From Kitagawia praeruptora (taxonomy: Eukaryota; Streptophyta; Magnoliopsida; Apiales; Apiaceae), in assembly GCA_037693485.1 (NCBI GenBank), contig CM075346.1, positions 126,654,001 through 126,718,000 on the forward strand: a stretch of DNA of 64,000 nucleotides, read 5' to 3'. Made by a program: the position numbers and the translations under genes. This document shows, one piece after another, positions 45,838 to 56,314 of the stretch (the stretch's first letter is position 1; each line of letters begins with the position of its first letter). The notes below the pieces were generated by a model. It made no database searches. It had not been told where the DNA came from and was given only the letters and a program-made list of their open reading frames with translations.

Positions 45838-48209
45838 ATTTGATTGGGTCCAGAATATTTAAAGAATTGGCCTTTGTCAGGCAAAACAACATTTTTCACC
45901 TTAACACCAATTTTATCATTAGTCAATAAACATTTTACCCTATAAATAGATTTGACAATCTTTTGTTTCATTTTGGGTATCCATGTTTGTTTACCAGCAA
46001 TAACACTTGTTTCATTGACTGGACATTTGACCTTGTAAACAGCCTTAGTAAAACTTTGTTTAGGCTTAGGTACAAATGTCTCTCTCCTACCATGAGGAGG
46101 ACTAGCAGTCTTTGATCTAACATTATTATTCCTGTTCATATGTTGTCGAGGAGTAGTCTTATTATCACATGCATGATTACCATTAAAGTAAGCAGACATA
46201 ACATTAAAAGCACAAGACATACAATTGACAACACCACATGCTTTATGAGAAGTATCAATAACAGACATGGTATTCATGTTAGACATGTTATTATTCTGCT
46301 TCAACTTGTTATCACCTAACTCAATTTTAGATGAACTGGGAACAAACTTCACTGGTTTCATAGAAACAACCTTATTAGATTTAACATTTTTGGTTGTAGG
46401 TGTCTTAACAGATTTTTCATTAAGTTGGACACTTCCACTAGCAATGTCCTCAGTACGCATCTCCTCTTGAATAACAAGAGAAGTCATATCTAGAGGCTCT
46501 GCAACAGACTTCTTAAAGAGTGGATCTTCAACATTCTTAAGCACATGTGGTATTCCCCTTTCTTTAGCACTAACAGGATTAGGGGAATTTATGCCTAACA
46601 TTCCAACAGCTTCGTTGTAGCCAAACCCTATTCCTACGGTTTGTTCTACAGCTTGTTTATTGAATAACTCTTTAGAAATTTTCACAGAATTAAAACAAGC
46701 AGATAATTTGACATTCTGTTCTTTTATCTTAGTTTCAAGTTCAGCAACTTTAGCAATTTGTTTATGCATGTATTCTGATATCGACTTTTCTCTGTAGTTA
46801 AGTCGAGCTATTTCTTTTATTTGCTGATCTTGATTATCAGGCACCTTTTTTAACTCTAACACTTCATTTTCAAGTTTAGTGTTTAATAGAGTTATTCTTT
46901 CAATTTGTTTCTTTGCATTACCCATGGAATTATATAAGCTATCAATCAACTCAGCGTCAGTAAGAATTACCGGTGTGGTGTAATAAGTTGATGACTCAGC
47001 ATTTGCCACCAGTGCAAAGTTTCCATATTCCTCATCTTCGCTATCTGTGTCATCCCAGCTTTTACCAGCAGCTACATATGCCCTTCCAGTCTTCTTCTTT
47101 TCAGAAGCATAATCTTTCTTCTGTGCTTGCTTAGGTTTGTGACACTCAGTAGCAAAGTGTCCCAACTCATTACAGTTGAAGCAACGAATCTTGCTTCTGT
47201 CAACAGTTCCAGTTTTGTAACCTCCCCTGTTACTAGAGGATGAAGAACCTCCTCTCTGAAATCTGTTATTTGACTTAAACCTGAACTTTGGATTTCTTCT
47301 AAATCTGAAGTTACTGAATTGTCTCACCAACATAGCCATAGATTCATCTTCTAATTGATCCAGCTCTTCTAGTGAATAGAATTCACTACCATCCTGATTA
47401 GCTGGTGTTTGGCCATGTTCAACTTCAGTTTGTTCCTTGTTGAAGCTGATAGGTTGAATAACTTTAGCTTCCACTTCCTTAGGAACCTCAGCTACTAAAG
47501 CTGTAGAAGAACTTGCAACTCTGCCTTTGCCAGAGAACTCCTTCTGCTGTATTTGTTCTAATTCATATGTTTTTAGAACACCAAACAGCCTGTCAAGAGC
47601 AATCTTATTTAAATCTCTGGATTCTCTGATGGCAGTTATTCTATGCTCCAGGTGAGTAGGCATAGTCAGTAGAAACTTCATGTTGATCTCCTTCTGAGTA
47701 TATTGTTTGCCATGAACTTGCAAGTTGTTGATTATTTTGTTATACCTTTCAAACACTTCCTGAATGCCTTCGTTAGGGCCAGCTCTAAAGTGTTCATATT
47801 CAGAGGTCAAAATTTGAAGTCTATTTTCCCTGACTTCATCAGTCCCTTCATTAATAGTCTCAATAGTTTCCCAGATGTGCTTAGCAGTTTTACAATTCAT
47901 TACATGGCTATACATTACAGCATCTAGGGAATCTATTAGAATGAGTCTCAGATTTTTGTCCGATCCAGCATCCTCCTTTTCATCAGGAGTATAGTTCTTA
48001 GGGTCCTTTGGATAGGATTTAGCAGGTATTGTTACAACTCCATCAGTAACAACTTGTTCTTCATGAACCATAGGAATTTTTGGTCCATTTTTCAAAACCC
48101 ACAAATATTTTGGATTTGTAACATCAAGAAACAACTCCATTTTATTTTTCCACATATCATAATTATCCTTATTAAATATGGGAATCTTAACAATGGCTTT
48201 TGAAGACAT
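45816..48209 (-). CDS. gag: Copia gag polyprotein
   Basis: 797 aa, starting ATG 98 nt inside the 5' LTR border. The N-terminal part (about 1-215) matches Copia-type gag (NYDMWKNKMELFL, HIWETIE, FERYNKIINNL). A single zinc knuckle of the C-X2-C-X4-H-X4-C type, CFNCNELGHFATEC, lies at about 343-356 after an Arg/Ser/Gly-rich stretch. About 430-500 is a predicted coiled coil (TLLNTKLENEVLELKK). The remainder to 797 is long, Lys/Asn-rich and of unknown role. Copia gags are usually 300-500 aa, so this is a long one, as in Sireviruses. It ends GPNQIWVPKKV just before the pol frame opens. Confidence 0.93.
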   Translation of the reverse strand: MSSKAIVKIPIFNKDNYDMWKNKMELFLDVTNPKYLWVLKNGPKIPMVHEEQVVTDGVVTIPAKSYPKDPKNYTPDEKEDAGSDKNLRLILIDSLDAVMYSHVMNCKTAKHIWETIETINEGTDEVRENRLQILTSEYEHFRAGPNEGIQEVFERYNKIINNLQVHGKQYTQKEINMKFLLTMPTHLEHRITAIRESRDLNKIALDRLFGVLKTYELEQIQQKEFSGKGRVASSSTALVAEVPKEVEAKVIQPISFNKEQTEVEHGQTPANQDGSEFYSLEELDQLEDESMAMLVRQFSNFRFRRNPKFRFKSNNRFQRGGSSSSSNRGGYKTGTVDRSKIRCFNCNELGHFATECHKPKQAQKKDYASEKKKTGRAYVAAGKSWDDTDSEDEEYGNFALVANAESSTYYTTPVILTDAELIDSLYNSMGNAKKQIERITLLNTKLENEVLELKKVPDNQDQQIKEIARLNYREKSISEYMHKQIAKVAELETKIKEQNVKLSACFNSVKISKELFNKQAVEQTVGIGFGYNEAVGMLGINSPNPVSAKERGIPHVLKNVEDPLFKKSVAEPLDMTSLVIQEEMRTEDIASGSVQLNEKSVKTPTTKNVKSNKVVSMKPVKFVPSSSKIELGDNKLKQNNNMSNMNTMSVIDTSHKACGVVNCMSCAFNVMSAYFNGNHACDNKTTPRQHMNRNNNVRSKTASPPHGRRETFVPKPKQSFTKAVYKVKCPVNETSVIAGKQTWIPKMKQKIVKSIYRVKCLLTNDKIGVKVKNVVLPDKGQFFKYSGPNQIWVPKKV

Positions 48210-48290
48210 GATGAATTTTTAAGTGAGTTAAAAATTCGAGATAAATTTTTGATTGAATAAAAATAGGATCTTGATTTGTGTATCAATCAA

Positions 48291-48307
48291 TAGGCTCTGA
48301 TGCCAAT
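48291..48307 (-). promoter_or_regulatory. Primer binding site of the Copia element
   Basis: Minus strand TTGGCATCAGAGCC directly inside the 5' LTR. It differs at one base from the TGGTATCAGAGCC usually complementary to initiator-Met tRNA. The element at 56315 has the standard form. Confidence 0.8.
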
Positions 48308-50124
48308 TGTTAGGTCCGATAAGATTGTAGAAGGGGGGGTTGAATACAATCTATACCAATTTATCGAAATTTGTCCGTTAAATAAAATTTAGTTTAGACA
48401 AATTTATGCGGAATAAATTGAAACAAATTTCAAGTTGAATATAACAATATATTAACTTGATGGGTGTTACAATTTCAGTACAGATTAATTATCAAGATGA
48501 TAAAAACTAATTAGAAAATTCGACATGAACTTTTCTAATTTAGTTAATAAAAATCAAGATAAGAACTAGGAAACTTAATTCGCTAGTATTACACAAGTCA
48601 CAAATAATCAAGTTCTAATGGATACAATTTTTGATTCAAGAACTCAAGAATTTATGGCAATTTAATTGCTTGAAAGATGAGAGAGATATGATGTTTTTGT
48701 TCTTCCTTTTCTTCTCCTGGTGTGTTTGCGTGTATAGTCTGTCTCTTTTTTTCATTTCACTACCTTCTGTCCATTTATAAACAAATCAACCAACTGTCAT
48801 AATGATCAACATTAACACTATTATGACAGTTTCTTCATGACAGTTTATGAGCCTCTATGACACTTTCCAAGCATTATGACAGTTGCTGTGAAGTCCATCA
48901 TGACAGTTTCAATTATGACAGTCAGCATCATGACAGTTTCCACTATGACAGTTTCCACTATGACAGTCTTCATTATGACAGTTTCACTGAACTTCATTAT
49001 GACAGTCTTCATTATGACAGTTTGAAATTACACTTGGTTGTTTATTCCAGTACATGTGCCTGCCAATAAACAATTCTAACAAATCAAATTGATTTGTTTA
49101 ATCTGTTTATCAATTAACACAACCTTTCTTGATCAATTCGTGGCCATCTTTTAACTAATTAAGAGAGGCTCCGTTGAAATGCTTTTTAACCCGCACAACT
49201 TATAATCTTTAATTAATAAATAATTATTTTAATCCAGAAATTATAAAAATAAATATCTAATATTATTAGATATTTATAAGTATAATTTTCTAAATAAATA
49301 AAATATTTATTAATATAAAATTATACTTAAACTCTAAACTGCGGTTACCTGAGCGTCTGGAACCGGACTCCTTTTGCTTAACAAAAAATATATCAATTCA
49401 AACCGGGGTTCCAGCTTTAAGAATATATCACTTTCCATATTCTTGTGATAATTCTATTTTCTCATAACCCGTCCAGGTGTAAGCTACGGTCTCTTGAGGA
49501 TGTGAAACCCGACTCCTTTTGCTTAGCAAAAAATACAACAATTCTAACCGGGGTTTCAGCAATAAGAATATATCACTTAAAATTTCTTTATGATAATTCT
49601 TTTTCCTCATAGCCAGTCCACTTGATAATAAAATCATTGTGATTAAATAATTTAACCCTTCTGTTGCTTGCACAATGATTTTCTCACATACCAGTCTTGA
49701 TAGTTTGAACCATTGAAGTTAATGACGAACAACCATTGTTTAATGTTGACACTCGATGTACTGTCTGGTTCATGAGTGACTAACCGCAATGACTGTTCTT
49801 CATATATTGACTTTTAAATCTGGTTCCTTTTCTTTTCTCATCTCTCTCTTTAATCTTCTGTACTGTCTCTGTCACCTTTGAAATCTCTGTCACTTTAAAT
49901 GAATCCACTTCTTAACGAATACTCCACTGAGGCTTGATCAGATGACTGAGCTTCTTTCAATGTAGTAATTCCTCAAGTCTGTAGATTGACCTTGATCTTT
50001 TTCTTCTGATAGATAATAAAATCTGAGATTCCTTGTGACAGTCTATATACTATTCACTATTACAATCTTGTTTAAGTTGAGTTGTATCCTCGAAATACAA
50101 ATAGGCTACATCATATGCCTTTCA
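48308..50124 (-). repeat. LTR (5' LTR of the Copia element)
   Basis: 1817 bp. Differences seen against the other LTR: CCAAGC for CCAGGC (48870), ATAAGTATAA for ATAAATATAA (49279) and CTGATAG for CTGACAG (50010). Carries the same TATGACAGT array (48815-49025), which as the 5' LTR would lie in promoter-enhancer position. Confidence 0.95.
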
Positions 50125-50129
50125 AAGTA

Positions 50130-53100
50130 CTAGTTACCTAATTGGCTAATCATTGTCTTATCGCTTGACAATTATTCATGTAATTATATGTTTTATTAGA
50201 TTGGACTGGTTTATGGCAGACCTTATTGCATTTACATAGTAAGTTTTTCCAAGGAGTCCGTTTCGCTAGGTTCAAATGTAGTTGGTATTAGTTCAGCACA
50301 TTTTATGATTCTTATTCTTGCTCCAATGTCATACTTTTCCAAAATGATTAAAACAGATAGAAACGTGATATCCTTATGTTTTGGAATTTTGCAGAAGTTT
50401 TGTAGTGTCGCTCTGGTTGAAATTGTGGAATTTTGATATTAGCATTAGTCTTGGCTGATGGTGCATAAAATGGACCTTAACATTACCAGAAGTGGTCGTG
50501 CTCGGGATTAGAAACATTTTTGCTTATTTATGGGCGTTTGGTGCTAGAAAAGGCGGAGAGTTAATGTGCTAGTCCATTGGAATCATTATTTTGGTTGTTT
50601 TTTCATGTTATTTTTCTATCTTGTTTTTCGATTTTTGGTATATTAGAGTCCTTTGTTTAGAAATATGATGGTTCTTTCTATATTTTTTTTCTTTGAGCTT
50701 GTTTCAAAAGATTAGTTTTATTTTAGGAGGAGTTTTGCTACATATTTGTATACTAATATTTTCCTAATAAATGAAATTGAGTAGGGTGTCATTCCTAATT
50801 TTTCATTGATTCAAAGTTTATTCTTTGATCTTGCAGTATAAGTATTCATATTGCAAATGCAATGAAAATATTATTGTTATTGTGATGCTTTATCCTTCAG
50901 TTAAAAGTGCGAATTATGTATTATGTAAATTTGATTTATTGGTGCCTTGTTGATTTTAAATAATTACATAATGAAGAATGATGCAATTTGCTATTCCAAA
51001 AAATCAAGCAACTTTTAAGCATCTAGCCCAATTTTTGTCGAAGTTAGTAAAAAGCACATCCACTAGCCTTAAATATTTACAAAACTCGATCGAAGCATTC
51101 ACAATATTTAACCAATTAAAAGTATCATATGATTACTTTTTAAAACCCCACAATGCAATGACCCAAAAAGTCATGAAGAAGTACAAAGGAAAATAATACA
51201 AACCATCAATGCATATTTTTTTTGCTAAATCCAATGCATATTATTGTAGTTTTAGAATAATGTGTGATTGAGTTTTGCCCAGCAAATATACAGAGACAAG
51301 TATTAAGGGTATTTATAAAAAGGGATTTATACTCTAAATTCTACATACTATTCAAAAAAATTAGACACTTTGGTTAAGGTTAACACTGATATGTACAATC
51401 AACAAAAATTTTGTGTACAACAAAATTTATCGCAGAACCAGCTCAATTATACAATAACGATAACTCCACTACGAATACTAGTAGGCTATAACTCGTGATT
51501 CCATAATCGGGGGACGTTTGAATTTGGTGTTCCACTACTTGACGCTTCTTACTGTTCTAAAAATTTTGATTCAAGATACTCAAGCCATGTAGCAGCATCT
51601 CGTGTGCATAATATCACATCAGTATTAGTAGCATGATTCCGTTAAGATACTAAGCACTAATATGGAGCACGACCAACGTGTGACCGCCCTCCTAGAAAGT
51701 TGTTATCTTTATTGATTCATCCGATATAGTATCTTAGTCTCACACACCAACCATCAAGATCTCGATCTGGCATATTCTCGACCTCAAATGTTCTTAAAAT
51801 ATTCTGAATCAACCATAAACACTTACGTGGAACTATCTATGGTAGTCTTTAGAGAGCTGCAATGCTGTCAGATCAACCAAATTAGCACCAACACTAATAA
51901 TTAAAAAATACGCACAATTCATCAAGAAAATCTAAAATGCATGTATCAACAAAATCTGTATCCTAAATATCAATAACCATCTGCCTTAAGACAGAGTAAA
52001 AGAGCTATATTCCCAGAATCAACCTAGCTACATAGCAGTATGAACAAATCCACCATTTCACCCCATAAAAAACATAATTACCAGAATGATGACCTTGGAA
52101 CAAAATGCATTGGACAAAAACAAAATCCAAAATGAACCAGCAGGGCTTAGAAAATTATGAAGAAGTATGAAATATGAACAAAATAATAGTAAAATCAACT
52201 ACAATAAAACTAGATTTCAGTATACATTTTGATTTTTGGAGATGCAACATATGTAGAATATAATTAGAATATTAAATAAAAAGTTTTTTACATTTGACAC
52301 ATGAAATAACTAATTAGACGTGACAATAGTATTAAAACAAAAAACAGCTATTAAAATTCTAAAATGGAAAAAAATATATATCAATCATTAAACTAATTGT
52401 TTGATAATTTGTGACTTGGATTCTACAGTAGAATCTAAATCCTACATAAAATATTTGATTACAAGATTTGTCAGTTATAAATTATTGATCAGATTGCAAA
52501 CTAATGTTAAATTTTTTTACAATAACTTTAAAGTGATTATAAGAAGTTTTCGAATTACTATTGATTAGAATCTAACTAGAATAAATAATGATAGTTCACA
52601 AATCATGTATAAAATCTGTCACCGCAATACAAATATGCTTTCATAGTAGAATAAAAAGGTAGAATCAAAATCTGCACACAACAACACAAATAAAAATATA
52701 CCTTTATAGTAAAATCAAAAACTACACACATACAAATATGTTCCTATAGTAGAATTAAAATTTACACAAAACAAAAAAAAACATACAAATATGCTTCTAC
52801 AGTAGAATCAAAAACCACATACACACAATTATACTTCTGTAGTAGAATCAAAATCTACACACAATAATAGAAAAATAAAAATATTCTTTTGCGGTAGAAT
52901 CCATATCAGGCAATATGTATTTCCAGATACAAGTAGCAATTGACATATCTAGCTTTAATACATTGTAGATACAAGTTTCCTACAGACCTAATTTGGTTCA
53001 TCACATTTTGGAGGATGAATCAATGCAAAATTTGAATCTCTTTATTTAAGTGTCTTTTCTTAATCTTCAACTGCGAAGATTGCATAGTTCCAACTCAAAA

Positions 53101-54298
53101 AAGCTACTCTAAGAGTACAATATGTAAAGATTTTGTAAAGTTTGTGTGTAAGTTCCCCATTGCGATGGACCTGGCTTTATCGATACATGAATTGTGCTTT
53201 ATTTACCTCCGATAATACATATATATGATCTACCATAGAACCAAGACACCACTTCAAGTTTTTAAAAAATACTTATAAATTATGCTTGTATAGTATAACC
53301 ACATTTATCAAATTCATATATGATTTTACAGTAGAACACAAAAACCCACTTAATTCGAATTGTATCCTATATGCATATGCTTCCATTGTAGAACACATAA
53401 TACATTTACGAAATACACACAATCAAATTTAATTCTAATATAGAACCATAAAACTACACAAAAATTCTTAAAAATACTTATAAATTATGCTTTTTACTGT
53501 AGAACGCATTTCAAATTTGTATACATGATTCTACCGTAGAACCTGAACAACCCTAGAGCAACGGTTCTATTGTATAATCAAAAAAATACATAAGACTACA
53601 AATACACGTGATTAAATCAGATCTACTAAATATATTTTAAAAAATTCATTTGATTATACTATAGATGCTCTACACAACTACAAATCAGATCAAGTTATAA
53701 GTGCGCTTTGTAATTATTCGCAAATAAAGTTCAAGTAATTATTAAATTCGCATTCTACTATAGAATCAAAGTTCTAAACTACATATACAAACAAGATACT
53801 ATGACTTATATCTAAAAAACGCATATGGATATACATTTGTTTTTTAGAAACAACAAATAAATCTACTCTCGAAAACATCTTAATTTCTATTTCATAGATC
53901 AATCTGAAGAAATAACAAAAAAACTAGTTAGATTATGAATTAAAATGGACCAAATTATAGAATCATACCTTTTGATTTTATAATTGACGAGAAAATCTTT
54001 ATTTGAAGACGTAATCGGTTGCATTTTTACTCTCTCCCTCTTCGATGAAAGTTGTATGTATAGGTGTGTATATTGCAGTGTATTTGAGGCAAGGTCAGAG
54101 GTGTGTCATGTGTAGATCAGTATCTCCGTATCGACTCTAAAAAGTAAGGGAATTTATAATTAGTTATAAAATATCCTCAAAATTGAACTAATTTACAATT
54201 TTGCCATTATAATCTGGAGCGTTTATAAAATGGAAGGCTATGATTTGAGTTCTCTTTTAGACTCTATGTAAGGGGGTTCTCCCTAGAGTGGGACTCTG
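50130..54298. other. Right half of the Mutator-like element
   Basis: Continues the sequence interrupted at 38062. No coding frame of note; a 72-aa frame at 50978 has no recognisable domain. From 52420 to 53780 the palindromic motif reappears at least twelve times (GATTCTACAGTAGAATC at 52421; CTTCTACAGTAGAATCAAAA at 52794; CATTCTACTATAGAATCAAA at 53752). 53990-54060 has a CT-rich stretch inverse to that at 36480-36530, so the inverted ends may be several hundred bp long but diverged. Confidence 0.55.
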
Positions 54299-54851
54299 TA
54301 TATATGTATATAATTTATACTATAATATATTTCATAATTTAATACATTTTATATAAAAGTCATTGGTGTATCGTATAACAACTAACCTTGTATTATTAAA
54401 ATCGAAATATTAAAACAATTTTAGACTCTAAGTGTTTAATATGTGTTTCATATCAAATCTATTTGGTTATTTTAATGATTTAAATTCATTTAAAAATTGA
54501 TTATATGTAAAATTTTATAACAAAATTAAATATAAAAATATAAAAATATAAAAATTAATACAAAGAATATAATTTATTTATATAATATAAATAATACTTT
54601 TTATAATGTATAAAATATTAAAGTGTGTGTTGTATAAAACTTGATTGAAAATTTCGGGTTTTCGGATTTCGGGTATTATCCAAATCCAAAAAATTTCGGG
54701 TTTCGGGTATACCCGAAATCCATTGGATCGGGTTCGGGTTTCAGTTTTCGAGTATTTTTCCGGCTCGGGTCAGGTTCAGATTTTATGCAAAAATTCGGGT
54801 TTGGATTTGGATTTTGCCAAACCCGACCCGATTGTCGTCCCTAAACACCAT

Positions 54852-56314
54852 CTAGCGTTAATAAACCCTACATTAACTTTTGTTTTTTTCCCCCAAAACG
54901 CTACATTAACTCTTTTTTTTGTGAAGGTGAATTTCTCATTCATGAATTGTATCGAAATACAATAAACGTACAAGGGGATTTTTTCATTCAAGAAAATTCA
55001 TCATCTAACCGAAAAGCACGCATGTTGCTCCCGGACGTTTAGACAATAAAACCTTCAAGTCTGAAAGGAAGAACCCCACAAAATAAAGGTCTCGTTAAAA
55101 AACCCCCAAGAGCAAAACCCTATGGGAAAAAAACTCAAAGGGGAAAAAGAGTGCCCTCAAGAAATAAAATATATCGTTTTACAAATTTTCCAAAAAAATA
55201 ATCAGAATTTCTAATTCCTTTAGGAGTCTCCATATCCATCAGTTATAATTGCTTTATTTTCCTCTTCATATTGGTTATATTGGTTGCTCCTTCAGTGCAA
55301 GTCGTCGCTCTGTTTTTGTAGCCTACTCTACCCAAACCAAAATATCCAATCGCCCCTGCGAACAGTGAATAAAAGCAATAAAACAAAAAATTAGTCCACC
55401 AAATCTATTTATCAATCATTTTGTAAATATCATCTACATGCTACATCATATGTGTACAAACACCTAATTTAACAAACGTAGGAGTCTAAACCTAAGGGGA
55501 TCCCTTTGGTTAGATACTTCTTTAGTTAGGTTTTATTTTAACTCAGGAGAAGAACCCAAACTGTAAACCTTGCAACATTCAAAATGAAGTCTTACTATAG
55601 CATACCAAACTAATAACTCACTATGATGTCTACTTCAGCATAATCATACCACCGTAGCCAAAACAACATCCCCCAATAAATATATTCTTGATTCTTAGAG
55701 GAGTGAGATAATTATCAAGTTTGTGTTCAAAACCAACCATTTCCTCTGCAAGGTACCGGGTATAACCATTCAATCATCATTGTATGATAGCAACGATTAT
55801 GATAGATAGCAATTTCCAACCAAAATGTAAATTCTTTCTTATACTCTAAACAACGATAACCATCCTGGATTAAAACTTTTAAACCAGAATAAATATTTGC
55901 TAAAAAATATCAATTACCCTTATTTAGATAACAAAACAATGTTAAAAGTGTTAGCATATCAGTGCATTCTAAGTTTATTATCCTGTCAAGAAATTACATA
56001 TCATTTCATCATCAGTAATCATCTTTCTTTCTTCTCTTTTATATATAAAGTAATTCACAATTCATGGAAGATTTCAAAAGCAATAGTATACCAGTTTTGT
56101 TCACCATCATTACATTTAGAACACAGATCATTACACGAGCCAACTAGCCATCTTTAAATACCTACACTACTCTCTACACCTACTCTCTACACCTGACTAA
56201 TAGAGTCCTCTATAAAATTTCCCTCAAAATAGACCTTGCTTAGTTAGATACACATAATGTCTGAGTCAGGTTATAAATTTAGCTTAATAATATTATAATG
56301 ATGATAAGGAAATC
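54852..56314. other. Host sequence right of the nest
   Basis: 54852-54920 continues the CTAGCGTT / AACGC-rich sequence seen left of 36064. 54960-55170 contains CTCGTTAAAAAACCCCCAAG and GGGAAAAAGAGTGCC, which I recognise as part of a dispersed plant repeat but cannot assign. The rest is AT-rich, no gene. Confidence 0.35.

Larger units (their letters stand above)
38063..50124 (-). mobile_element. Sirevirus-type Copia LTR retrotransposon, full length
   Basis: 12,062 bp, flanked by a 5-bp duplication AAGTA (38058-38062, 50125-50129). The LTRs are 1817 bp each (38063-39879 and 48308-50124), both TG...CA on either strand, with about three differences seen by eye. In minus orientation the order is LTR, primer site (minus strand TTGGCATCAGAGCC at 48291-48307, like initiator-Met tRNA), gag, pol, a 2.7-kb non-coding tail, purine tract AAATAGGGGGAGAT, LTR. 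Further purine tracts of the same kind (plus-strand CCCCCTT) lie at 40416, 40468 and 40513. Multiple such tracts near the 3' LTR are a described Sirevirus trait. The near-identity of the LTRs implies a very recent insertion. Confidence 0.95.
36289..54298. mobile_element. Mutator-like element (middle layer of nest)
   Basis: CGGGCCATTATTCTAAAGAG then AACC at the left; the inverted right end reads CAGAGTCCCACTCTAGGGAG then AACC, followed on both sides by ATAGAGT. TATATATGTATATA occurs at both borders (36275-36288, 54299-54312); 9-11 bp of it would be a normal Mutator duplication, the rest coincidence in an AT tract. Without the Copia element it is about 5.9 kb. No transposase frame is visible. 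The interior carries a palindromic motif scattered over both halves (see findings). An ATG at 36526 begins MASFSNQAHLFNFASG before a GTATGC donor-like site and may be a captured first exon. Confidence 0.7.
36072..54843. mobile_element. hAT-like element (outer layer of nest)
   Basis: Starts TAGGGATGGCAAAAAAATTC and ends ATTGTCGTCCCTA, inverted ends of the common plant TAGGGRTGGCAA hAT type. It is flanked by a perfect 8-bp duplication AACACCAT (36064-36071, 54844-54851). Its own sequence is only about 0.75 kb, made of ACCCGA/TCGGGT and CCGAAACC-type repeats (36072-36288 and from about 54313). Everything between is later insertion. Confidence 0.85.

Noticed and set aside
50978..51196. 72-aa frame in the right half of the Mutator-like element
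   Set aside because: Short, no domain and no supporting context; too weak to call a captured gene.
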